The translations under genes were made by a program, and so were the position numbers. DNA of 64,000 nucleotides from Bacteroidota bacterium. GTDB lineage: Bacteria; Bacteroidota; Bacteroidia; Chitinophagales; Chitinophagaceae. The notes under the pieces were generated by a model. That model did no database searches. It worked only from the letters and a program-made list of their open reading frames with translations, and was not told the DNA's origin. The stretch covers positions 1 to 64,000 of the forward strand of contig JACPEA010000013.1 in assembly GCA_016183765.1 (NCBI GenBank), given 5' to 3'. Shown here one piece after another: positions 36,159-44,361 of the stretch (its first letter is position 1; the number at the start of each line of letters is the position of its first letter).

Positions 36159-38287
36159 TACCTGGCACTTCTTTTATATTTTCTGTCATCGTTTGTTAGA
36201 GCCGCCGGGGTTGTGTCCGGTTTCTTTTTGGGAAGCGGTTTGGGTTGCGGGATTTTTTTCACGGGTGCTGCCGGGGTAACACCTGGCTCGGTGGGCTCTT
36301 CCCCGATACTTTCTTCATCCGTACCTTCATCGCTTTCCTTCTTATTCAGTTTCTGTTCCAGCAATTGTTGGTTCTCCCTGAGTTTGCGCAGTGAATCCTG
36401 TTTGGCGATTGCCATACGCATTACGGGCGGCAGGTATACCCTGTTGGTATAATCCTCTACCATGGCCTGGCGCTCTTTTCCTTTGATGGAGTCTCTCAGG
36501 TATTTTTCTACGATCAGACTGGCAATAGGGGCCGCTACGCGTGCACCCTGGTCCGAGTTCTCGCAAATCACCGCAATGGCGATCCGGGGGTTATCGCGTG
36601 GTGCAAAAGCGCCAAAGAAAGAGTGGTCAGGCTGCTTTTTCATAACGCCGTTCACTTTTGCGTAGTTCTCTACGGTACCGGTCTTTCCGCACATGATGAT
36701 GTCCGGTATTTTGGATCGTACGGCGGTACCATATTCTACCACGGCCTGCATGCCATCCTGTACGGAATTGAATACGGATTCCGGGATACGGCTATCTGCA
36801 TGGCGCTTTACTTTAAAACCATCCAGCAGGCCTTCCTCATCACCCCCCTCTATGGAATCTACCAGGTGCGGGGTGTAGTACCAGCCCTTATTGGCAATGA
36901 TGGCCATTACATTGGCTAACTGTACCAGTGTGGTCTCTACCTTACCCTGTCCGATCGCATTCGAGATCAGGTTGCAGGGAAATAATTTACGTCCGAACTC
37001 TTTATAGTAGTTGGAAGCAGTGGGTATCAGGCCTGTTTTTTCGAATGGAAGATCTACCCCCAGCTTATGACCCAGGCCAAAAGAATTGGCGTACACATTA
37101 AAAGCCGCAATAGCGCTATCGGTTGAGGGAAATTTGTTCTGCTCCAGTAACCGCTTGTATACGGTTGAGAAATAGCTGTTATCGCTATGTGCCACTGCAT
37201 TGGTGAACTGGAATACGCCTCTGTCCAGGCACTTGGGTTTGCCTGTTCCGCAGCCGGTAAAGTAACCGGGACAAACCACCGAAGTGTTCAGGTCAACCAC
37301 ACCTTCTGTCAGGCCGATAATGCCTACCACGGTCTTAAAGGTAGAACCCGGTGCATAACGGGTGGTCAGTCCCCGGTTGTTCAGTGGCAGGCGGGGATCC
37401 AGTAAAAGATCGGCCAGGTGCCGTTTGTTCTGGCTGCCGGTAAGGTAGTTGGGGTTGTAGGTAGGGGCGCTGACCATACAGAGGATACCTCCTGTTTGGG
37501 GATCGATGGCCACGATACTGCCTACCTTGTTGGTCATCAGTTTTTCGCCCAGTTTCTGCAGTTCTACATCAAGACTGGTATGAATGTTTTTTCCGGCAAC
37601 GGCAGCGGTATCATAAATGCCGTTTTCATAAGGACCCTGTATCCGGCTTTTGTTGTCGCGGATAAAGTTCTTAACGCCTCTCTGTCCCATCAGTACTTTC
37701 TCGTAGTAACGTTCCAGTCCGGTCATACCGGCATAGTCGCCCATCTGGTAGCCTTCGTCCTTATGGATACGGAGATAAGCGGTATCTACCTCGCGTATAT
37801 ACCCGAGCACATTGCCTGCGGCGCTGTAGGGGTAGGTACGCACCGAGCGCTCGGTGAGTGAGAATCCCGGGAACTTGTAAATATTCTCATTCAGGCGGGC
37901 AAACATTTCGTTGGTGAGCAAAGGTTCAAATACACTGGGTTTCACGTAACCGTTCTTGAAGATCAGGTCCCTGATCCGTTTCTTGTATTCTGCCGTATCA
38001 ATGTTGAGCAGGCCGCAGAGCGAAGCCGTGTCAAGACCTTTGGTTTCAGAAGGGATGACCACCAGGTCGTAACTGATGGTATTTTCCAGGATGGCCCTGC
38101 CTTTGTGGTCGAAAATGATACCGCGGTCGGGATACACCACTTTGCGCAGGATCGCATTGTTCTCGGCAGCCAGCTTGTATTTTACAGAGAACAGCTGCAG
38201 GTTGATGAGCTGGCCAATGATGACCAGGAATACAACCGCGAAAATGATCTGTACCATGCGCCCCCTGCTCTGATTGAATACCGGCAT
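36158..38287 (-). CDS. mrdA: Penicillin-binding protein 2 (elongasome transpeptidase)
   Basis: 709 residues: one N-terminal membrane helix (about 12-32), the PBP dimerisation domain with a YPDRGIIFD motif, then the transpeptidase domain with S-x-x-K at STFK (Ser315), SDN at about 372 and KTG at about 533 (IIMCGKTGTVENY). It cross-links peptidoglycan during side-wall growth. After about residue 640 there is a Glu-, Lys- and Pro-rich tail (EEPTEPGVTPAAP, KKIPQPKPLPKKKPDT) not found in the E. coli enzyme. Confidence 0.95.
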   Translation of the reverse strand: MPVFNQSRGRMVQIIFAVVFLVIIGQLINLQLFSVKYKLAAENNAILRKVVYPDRGIIFDHKGRAILENTISYDLVVIPSETKGLDTASLCGLLNIDTAEYKKRIRDLIFKNGYVKPSVFEPLLTNEMFARLNENIYKFPGFSLTERSVRTYPYSAAGNVLGYIREVDTAYLRIHKDEGYQMGDYAGMTGLERYYEKVLMGQRGVKNFIRDNKSRIQGPYENGIYDTAAVAGKNIHTSLDVELQKLGEKLMTNKVGSIVAIDPQTGGILCMVSAPTYNPNYLTGSQNKRHLADLLLDPRLPLNNRGLTTRYAPGSTFKTVVGIIGLTEGVVDLNTSVVCPGYFTGCGTGKPKCLDRGVFQFTNAVAHSDNSYFSTVYKRLLEQNKFPSTDSAIAAFNVYANSFGLGHKLGVDLPFEKTGLIPTASNYYKEFGRKLFPCNLISNAIGQGKVETTLVQLANVMAIIANKGWYYTPHLVDSIEGGDEEGLLDGFKVKRHADSRIPESVFNSVQDGMQAVVEYGTAVRSKIPDIIMCGKTGTVENYAKVNGVMKKQPDHSFFGAFAPRDNPRIAIAVICENSDQGARVAAPIASLIVEKYLRDSIKGKERQAMVEDYTNRVYLPPVMRMAIAKQDSLRKLRENQQLLEQKLNKKESDEGTDEESIGEEPTEPGVTPAAPVKKIPQPKPLPKKKPDTTPAALTNDDRKYKRSAR

Positions 38288-38426
38288 ACCTGTTTACTAA
38301 GAAAGTGAAATGAGTGGTTGAATACTATCGGTTACAAAGTTGCTGAAATGGGGGTATGCTTGTATCAACCCCTGTAAAAAAAGTTATTCAAGAGATGTTA
38401 ATGTTTACGGCAGATCCCCGTCTTTG

Positions 38427-38957
38427 TTAGTTCGTAGCCCGGTAACGGCTGTTCCGGTTGAATAACAGTTCCGCCAGGAAGATCATCAGTAAGCTGATGG
38501 CGGTGGTGCCGGCAACTTTTCCCAGGAAGTATACAAAATTGCCAAACTGCAGCCATTCGATCAGTACCAGGTAAAAATGGTGTACGAAACTGAGGATACC
38601 CGCGTACAGTGCATACGGTGCCCAGCCCATGCTTTTATGACCGGGTTCTATATAACTCTGTTCCATGGTCTCCTGCGGTAACAGCAGGTTCAGCAGGTAA
38701 GGACGTATATAGGCAATGAGCACACAGGGTGCAGCATGCAGTCCATAAGTGCCGGTGAAATAATCAAGACAAAGCCCGAAAACAAAACTGATCACCAGTA
38801 ACCAGAAATGGTTGATATTGAACGGCAGCCAGAGAATGAACAGGAAATACAGGTAAGGCACCAGGTATTGATGCAGGGGCGGCACCTGGTTCAGGATATA
38901 CACCTGGAACAGGATGAATACCACAAAACGGATGATATTTTTCAACAGGCTGCTCAT
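38427..38957 (-). CDS. mreD: Rod shape-determining protein MreD
   Basis: 176 residues, five or six membrane helices (for instance FLFILWLPFNINHFWLLVISFVFGL), as in MreD. Its place between mreC and mrdA supports the call more than sequence does, since MreD is poorly conserved. It overlaps mreC by four bases (ATGA). Confidence 0.88.
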   Translation of the reverse strand: MSSLLKNIIRFVVFILFQVYILNQVPPLHQYLVPYLYFLFILWLPFNINHFWLLVISFVFGLCLDYFTGTYGLHAAPCVLIAYIRPYLLNLLLPQETMEQSYIEPGHKSMGWAPYALYAGILSFVHHFYLVLIEWLQFGNFVYFLGKVAGTTAISLLMIFLAELLFNRNSRYRATN

Positions 38958-39805
38958 GGTGTTTTCGGTGTGTTGTTTTCTAAATGAACCTGTTCTGCAT
39001 AACGTACATTGGCTACCAGGTACACATATTGCAGGCTAAAGAAATTGGTGGCCGTCTTTACTTTCAGGTTATAGAAATTACTGGATGATTCTGAACTGAT
39101 CTCAGCCACCGTACCGATCATCAGTTTGGGTGGAAAATTGGCGGAGTAATTGCTGGTAAGCACCGTATCTCCCTTAGCCACTTTGGCTCCTTTGGTCACA
39201 TTGCGAAGAGTAAGATAGCCCGGATCTGTACCGTCCCATTCAATACTGCCGGCACTTTCATCTTTTTTCAGCATGGCGCTTACTTTGCTGTTGCGGTGTA
39301 TCAGGCTCATGATCTTGCTGAAATTGGCGCTGGTCTCCACCACCACCCCCACAATACCTGAAGAGCCCACGGCGGCCATTCCTTTGGTCACACCCTGGTT
39401 GCTGCCCCGTTCTATCGTGATGAAATTGTTCTGCAGGGTATAGGAATTACCCACTACTTTGGCGGGTAACCAGGTGAATTTACGGGAACGTCCCAGGGTA
39501 TCTTTCACCAGCGTATCAACAAATACCTGCCTGGATTGATCCGGAACAGAGAAATTCGATTGCAGCATATTACGCAGACGCACATTCTCCTCTGCCAGTA
39601 AACGGTTGGTCTCTTTCAGGGAAAAATAATCACGAAACCCGCTGTAGTGTTTGTTGATGTTGCCGGTCACTTCATTGGCGGCTGAAGCAAAAAATGACTG
39701 ATGCGTCTTACTGGAATTGCTCAACATCACAATAGCAGCCACCTGTAACAGCAGAAAGCTGAGAAAGGTAAGGTAGCGGCGTATGAAGAGGAAGATATTT
39801 TTCAC
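38954..39805 (-). CDS. mreC: Rod shape-determining protein MreC
   Basis: 283 residues: one N-terminal membrane helix (about 10-28), a coiled coil (about 60-85, TNRLLAEENVRLRNML), and the two beta-barrel MreC domain (VVGNSYTLQNNFITIERGSNQGVTKGMAA region to about 270). It bridges MreB and PBP2 in the periplasm. The spacer to mreB contains a fold-back repeat. Confidence 0.95.
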   Translation of the reverse strand: MKNIFLFIRRYLTFLSFLLLQVAAIVMLSNSSKTHQSFFASAANEVTGNINKHYSGFRDYFSLKETNRLLAEENVRLRNMLQSNFSVPDQSRQVFVDTLVKDTLGRSRKFTWLPAKVVGNSYTLQNNFITIERGSNQGVTKGMAAVGSSGIVGVVVETSANFSKIMSLIHRNSKVSAMLKKDESAGSIEWDGTDPGYLTLRNVTKGAKVAKGDTVLTSNYSANFPPKLMIGTVAEISSESSSNFYNLKVKTATNFFSLQYVYLVANVRYAEQVHLENNTPKTP

Positions 39806-39810
39806 GAAGG

Positions 39811-39883
39811 CGGCTATGAGCCATGAGCTATGAGCTATGAGCCAAAACGATTACCCGCAGCTCACAGCCCGCAGCCCGCAGCT
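39811..39883. repeat. Fold-back low-complexity repeat between mreB and mreC
   Basis: Left arm (39811-39843) repeats GAGCTATGAGC-like units; right arm (39856-39883) carries the complement GCAGCTCACAGCCCGCAGC. The same family occurs after enolase at 63508-63582. Confidence 0.7.
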
Positions 39884-39885
39884 GG

Positions 39886-40911
39886 TTATCTCATAATAAA
39901 TGGAAAGCGCTGGTAGTTCTTCAGTGCCAGTCCGGTACCGCGTACCACACTTTTCAACGGATCGTCTGCAACATGTACGGGAAGTTTGATCTTGGCACTG
40001 AGCCTTTTGTCCAGGCCGCGTAACAACGCGCCACCACCGGTGAGGTATAGACCTCGGCGGTAAATATCGGCAGCCAGTTCGGGCGGGGTGGTTTCCAGGG
40101 CTTTCAGGATGGCTTCTTCTATTTTGAAAATGCTCTTGTCCAGCGCCTCGGCTATTTCCTGGTAACTGACCATGATCTGTTTTGGGATACCTGTAACCAG
40201 GTCGCGGCCATTTACCGGCAGGTCATCCGGTGGGTTGTCCAGGTCTTTCATGGCGGCGCCCACATTGATCTTGATCTGTTCTGCGGTACGCTCACCGATC
40301 AGCAAACTGTGGTAGCGGCGCAGGGCTTCCATGATATCGGCCGTGAACTCGTCACCGGCGATACGGATACTCTGGTCGCACACGATACCTGCCAGGGCGA
40401 TCACGGTAATACCGGTGGTACCCCCCCCAATATCAATGATCATGTTACCTACGGGTTCTTCCACGTCGATCCCGATACCCAGGGCAGCTGCCATCGGCTC
40501 GTGGATCATGTATACTTCCTTGGCACCTGCCTGCTCGGCGCTATCGCGAACGGCACGTTTCTCTACTTCTGTGATGGAGGATGGGATACAGATCACCATA
40601 CGCCAGCTGGGTGGGAACAGGGGCTTTTTAGGGTAGATCATCTTGATCAACTCCCTGATCATCAGCTCGGCAGCGTTAAAGTCGGCAATTACACCGTCTT
40701 TCAGCGGACGCACGGTACGGATGCTCTCGTGGGTCTTTTCGTGCATCATCAATGCTTTCTTACCCACGGCCAGCACTTCCTTCATGTTATTGCGGTTCAG
40801 CGCAATGATCGAAGGCTCATTTACTACCACTTCATCGTTGTGAATGATCAGGGTGTTGGCAGTACCCAGATCCATGGCAATTTCCTGTGTGAAAAAGTTA
40901 AACAATCCCAT
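39886..40911 (-). CDS. mreB: Rod shape-determining actin homologue MreB
   Basis: 341 residues of the actin/HSP70 ATPase fold: phosphate-1 motif AMDLGTANTLI, phosphate-2 MIIDIGGGTTGITVIAL, adenosine motif LYLTGGGALLRGLD. It forms membrane filaments that guide lateral wall synthesis. First gene of mreB-mreC-mreD-mrdA-rodA, all on one strand over 6 kb, indicating a rod-shaped cell at least in some stage. Confidence 0.97.
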   Translation of the reverse strand: MGLFNFFTQEIAMDLGTANTLIIHNDEVVVNEPSIIALNRNNMKEVLAVGKKALMMHEKTHESIRTVRPLKDGVIADFNAAELMIRELIKMIYPKKPLFPPSWRMVICIPSSITEVEKRAVRDSAEQAGAKEVYMIHEPMAAALGIGIDVEEPVGNMIIDIGGGTTGITVIALAGIVCDQSIRIAGDEFTADIMEALRRYHSLLIGERTAEQIKINVGAAMKDLDNPPDDLPVNGRDLVTGIPKQIMVSYQEIAEALDKSIFKIEEAILKALETTPPELAADIYRRGLYLTGGGALLRGLDKRLSAKIKLPVHVADDPLKSVVRGTGLALKNYQRFPFIMR

Positions 40912-40948
40912 TGTATATAAAAAGTTCGAATGTGTTGATCAATGTTTG

Positions 40949-40978
40949 CAAAGGTGACTGAAAATAGTGGATTCTCAA
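40949..40978 (-). promoter_or_regulatory. Probable promoter of the mre/mrd operon
   Basis: On the minus strand TTG (40976-40978), a 19-base spacer and CACCTTTG (40949-40956), one mismatch from TAnnTTTG. It lies about 38 bases before the mreB start. Confidence 0.5.
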
Positions 40979-41026
40979 AGCCAAAATACTGAATTTTCGG
41001 GGGTTTTGAAGCAGATAGCTGGAAAT

Positions 41027-41101
41027 AGTGAGTGGTCAGTGGTGAGTAGGTAGGGGCACATGATCTGTAAAGCCCTCTCACTACTCACCACTTACTATTC
41101 A
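41027..41101. repeat. Fold-back low-complexity repeat between purD and mreB
   Basis: Left arm AGTGAGTGGTCAGTGGTGAG (41027 onward) and right arm CTCACTACTCACCACTTACT (41078 onward) are degenerate complements. The right arm overlaps the last codons of purD. Same family as 42441-42563 and 55583-55688. Confidence 0.7.
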
Positions 41102-42378
41102 CCAAATTCATAGCCGATATCCTTCCGGTAATACATTCCTTCGAACGAAATTTTTTCCAGCAGTTGCTTTGATTTGGCCACTGCTTCCGGAATGTTGTTC
41201 CCGTAAGAAGTAACGGTCAAAACCCTTCCTCCATTGGTATATACCTCCCCATTCACCAGTTTGGTTCCCGCATGAAAAACAATAGAATCCTCTGCCTGTG
41301 CATGGTCCAGGCCCATGATCGGCAGATCCTTCTTGTAATCGCCCGGGTATCCGCCACTCACAGCCATCACGGTTGCGCAGTGTTGCGGATAGAATGCGAT
41401 GTTAGCATCAACTAACGTGCCATTATCCATTGCGGCGAATAATCCTACGATATCTGTTTGCAATAATGGCATCACCACTTCAGTTTCGGGATCGCCCATA
41501 CGGCAGTTGTATTCGATCACATAGGGTTCGCCGTTTACATTCATCAACCCGAAAAATACGAATCCGTGATATTGTAATTTTTCCTTATAAAGCCCGTCAA
41601 TAGTGGGTTTGATGATGCGTTCCTCTACTTTTCGCATAAAGTCATTGTCCATGAATGGCACCGGGCTAACACAGCCCATGCCGCCTGTATTCAGACCGGT
41701 ATCACCTTCGCCGATGCGTTTGTAATCTTTTGCGTGGCCAATGATCTGGTATACTTCCCCGTCCGTTAAAGCGAACACACTCACTTCAATGCCCTGCAAA
41801 AATTCTTCGATCACCACTTTACTGCTGGCTTCTCCGAACTGTTTGTGCAGGATCATTTCTTCAAATACCTGCAAAGCTTCTTCATGTGAGGAGGCAATGA
41901 CCACTCCTTTTCCTGCGGCCAGTCCATCGGCTTTTAACACAACAGGTAAACTGTGTTGTGCAATATGTTTTTTTCCTTCTTCAAAATTAGCGGCCGTAAA
42001 TTCTGCATATCCGGCAGTGGGGATCTGGTGGCGCTGCATGAATTTTTTACTGAAAGCCTTACTGCCTTCCAGCTGCGCCGCTTCAGCCGATGGACCCACC
42101 ACGATGATGTGCTGCAGCTGCGGGTCGTTCTGGAAAAAATCGTAGATGCCCTTTACCAGCGGCTCTTCGGGCCCTACCACCAGCATATTGATCTTTTGCC
42201 CGATGCAGGTCTGTTTGATGGCGGGGAAATCCGTTACCGAAAGGTTCAGGTTGGTACCATATTCGGCGGTGCCGGCATTTCCGGGGGCAATAAAAAGGTT
42301 ATCACAGTGGTGACTTTTCACCATTTTCCAGGCCAGCGCATTTTCACGACCGCCGGAGCCGAGTAGTAGTATGTTCAT
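41095..42378 (-). CDS. purD: Phosphoribosylamine--glycine ligase
   Basis: 427 residues, normal length, ATP-grasp fold. It opens with MNILLLGSGGRENALAWK and has MLVVGPEEPLVKGI, LKADGLAAGKGV (ATP-binding) and NTGGMGCVSPVPF. It joins 5-phosphoribosylamine and glycine to GAR in purine synthesis. No other pur genes lie nearby. Upstream of mreB on the same strand, but a fold-back repeat and a promoter separate them. Confidence 0.97.
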   Translation of the reverse strand: MNILLLGSGGRENALAWKMVKSHHCDNLFIAPGNAGTAEYGTNLNLSVTDFPAIKQTCIGQKINMLVVGPEEPLVKGIYDFFQNDPQLQHIIVVGPSAEAAQLEGSKAFSKKFMQRHQIPTAGYAEFTAANFEEGKKHIAQHSLPVVLKADGLAAGKGVVIASSHEEALQVFEEMILHKQFGEASSKVVIEEFLQGIEVSVFALTDGEVYQIIGHAKDYKRIGEGDTGLNTGGMGCVSPVPFMDNDFMRKVEERIIKPTIDGLYKEKLQYHGFVFFGLMNVNGEPYVIEYNCRMGDPETEVVMPLLQTDIVGLFAAMDNGTLVDANIAFYPQHCATVMAVSGGYPGDYKKDLPIMGLDHAQAEDSIVFHAGTKLVNGEVYTNGGRVLTVTSYGNNIPEAVAKSKQLLEKISFEGMYYRKDIGYEFGE

Positions 42379-42440
42379 GAGGGTTCAATTGCCAAGCGAA
42401 AGTAGTACGCAGCGGGCAATTTTGGTGTTTTTTGTGAGAG

Positions 42441-42563
42441 GGGTGAGTCGTCAGTCGTGAGTAGTGAGTAGTGAGTCGTCAGTACAGAAATTTTGTCCCA
42501 CTCCCTACTGACCACTCACGATTCACGACTCACGATTCACGATTCACGATTCACCACTCACGA
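42441..42563. repeat. Fold-back low-complexity repeat between the POT transporter gene and purD
   Basis: Left arm (42441-42482) reiterates GTGAGTCGTCAGTCGTGAGT-like units, the centre is ACAGAAATTTTGTCCCACTC, and the right arm (42504-42563) reiterates ACTCACGATTCACGA-like units. The centre is shared with 55636-55660. Confidence 0.85.
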
Positions 42564-42565
42564 TG

Positions 42566-44011
42566 TTAATCTTCTATCTCCGCTACGCCTACATAACTCT
42601 TCTCCGGCAGGCGTTTGGCCACGAACAGGTAGAGCACAAAGAAGGCGGTGATGATACCGATAAAGAGCCAGTAGTAACGGGCGCCGGTGAACTGGGCAAA
42701 AAAACCATTGTTGGCAATACTGTTGTTCACCAGGCTGGTGAAGAGATTGCCCACTGAAATACCCAGCAGGTACAAAGCGCTCATGGTGCTCTTCATGGAC
42801 TTGGGCGAATGTGTATAGGCATATTCCAAACAGGTAATCGACACCAGTATCTCGGCAATGGCCAGCAGCAGGTAGGCCAGGATCTGCCACCACACACTCG
42901 GACTTCCGCCTTGGTCAATGCTTTCCTGGATCAGGGCTATGATCACAAAAGTGAGGGCAGTAAGCAGGAGCCCGGCCCCGATCTTGCGAAGCGGGGTCAC
43001 TTTCAATCCAATCTTTTCCAATAACGGAAATACGCCATAGGTCATTACGGGGATCATGCTCACCAGGAAAATGGGGTTGAAGGTCTGGATCTGTTCGGGG
43101 AACAGGGTATAACCAAACAGGTTCAGGTCCAGTTTCTTGGCCTGTAATACCCACTCGGCCAGGTTCTGGTCCCAAAGCGCCCAGAATATGGGCGTAAAGG
43201 CAAAGACCATCAGGATGCGGTAGACGGCCTGTACTCCGTCGATGGATTTGGCCGAAAAACCGCGGTCAGCACGTAACCGCTCCCAGAAAGCCTGTCCGTT
43301 CTTCTTTTTGAACAACTGGATGATGGCATAAAAGCTGATCACCATGAAATTCTCCTTTTTGATGCCCGACGGTTTTACACGCACATATCTTTTTCTTCCC
43401 ATCCAGAAAATAAGGGTGGCCAGGCACATCAGTACACCCGGAATGCCAAATGCCAGCTCCGGACCGTATTTATTGTAAATGATGGGGATCACCAGCGTAG
43501 AAACGATGGAGCCTGTATTGATGGTGAAATAGAACCAGCCATACATTTTAGACAGCAGGTGTTCGTTGGATTTGTCGAACTGGTCGCCAACATTCGCCGA
43601 CACACATGATTTGATACCACCTGCCGCTGCGGCAATGACCACCAGTCCGATGGTAAAGAAAGTCAGGTTATGCGTACTCAATGCCAGTAACAGGTTACCG
43701 ATGGCATAGATGATGGATACATACAGGATCACCTTGTACTTGCCAAAGAACCAGTCGGCCATGATGCCACCTACCAAAGGCATAAAATAGGCAAGTGTTA
43801 CAAACAGGTGCACCATTTCGTTGGACCTGGCTTCTGCCACACCCTGTAACATCGGGTTCATGGTGGGGTTAAAGAACTGCGCCACCAGGAAAGTGCTCAT
43901 GATAGAGCGGATGCCATAAAAACTGAACCTCTCTGCTGCCTCATTGCCAATGATGTACGGAACGGATCTGGGCATCCCGGTTTTCTGCACGCCGCTTTGT
44001 AATTCACTCAT
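42566..44011 (-). CDS. POT/PTR family proton-dependent peptide transporter
   Basis: 481 residues, about 12-14 membrane helices. The family motif is near the N-terminus: NEAAERFSFYGIRSIMSTFL, the E-x-x-E-R-F-x-Y/F-Y-G pattern used in proton coupling and substrate binding. A large soluble or lateral-helix insertion precedes the last helices. It should import di- and tripeptides. It is divergent from the OPT gene; both likely serve peptide nutrition. Confidence 0.92.
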   Translation of the reverse strand: MSELQSGVQKTGMPRSVPYIIGNEAAERFSFYGIRSIMSTFLVAQFFNPTMNPMLQGVAEARSNEMVHLFVTLAYFMPLVGGIMADWFFGKYKVILYVSIIYAIGNLLLALSTHNLTFFTIGLVVIAAAAGGIKSCVSANVGDQFDKSNEHLLSKMYGWFYFTINTGSIVSTLVIPIIYNKYGPELAFGIPGVLMCLATLIFWMGRKRYVRVKPSGIKKENFMVISFYAIIQLFKKKNGQAFWERLRADRGFSAKSIDGVQAVYRILMVFAFTPIFWALWDQNLAEWVLQAKKLDLNLFGYTLFPEQIQTFNPIFLVSMIPVMTYGVFPLLEKIGLKVTPLRKIGAGLLLTALTFVIIALIQESIDQGGSPSVWWQILAYLLLAIAEILVSITCLEYAYTHSPKSMKSTMSALYLLGISVGNLFTSLVNNSIANNGFFAQFTGARYYWLFIGIITAFFVLYLFVAKRLPEKSYVGVAEIED

Positions 44012-44044
44012 AAGTTGTATTTTGGATTTTAAAGATATTGGAAA

Positions 44045-44320
44045 CTGGTTAAACTTGGTTAAGGGGGTTAAACTGGTTAAACTTGGTTAAAGGGGGAGTT
44101 AAAAGGGTTAAAATAGTTAAAGAGGTTAAACTTGGTTAAAGGGGTTAAACTGGTTAAAATAGTTAAAGAGGTTAAACTGGTCTTTGGGGTGAAGGATCTA
44201 TGATCGTTTCCCGATGGCCGCTTCTGTACTCTCCTTGTAACTCCTTCAACCCTTTTAACCAGTTTAACTCCTTTTAACCCCTTTAACCAAGTTTAACCTC
44301 TTACCCAATTTAACTACCTT
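44045..44320. repeat. GGTTAAA-type repeat with inverted second half, between two peptide transporter genes
   Basis: From 44048 to about 44178 the plus strand carries about 15 degenerate copies of GGTTAAAnn (for example AACTTGGTTAAAGGGGTTAA). About 60 bases of non-repeat follow, then from 44247 to 44312 the complement appears (TTTTAACCAGTTTAACTCC type). The whole could fold into a long imperfect hairpin. This spacer covers nearly all of the 350 bases between the divergent genes; promoters inside it were not recognisable, except a TATCTTTA box near 44030 on the minus strand. Confidence 0.85.
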
Positions 44321-44361
44321 GCCTCCCTTTCTAACACCTTACGCTAACTAAAACTGCTATT

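Noticed and set aside
44045..44320. CRISPR array
   Set aside because: The units are only about 7-9 bases, degenerate and contiguous, with no unique spacers and no cas genes.
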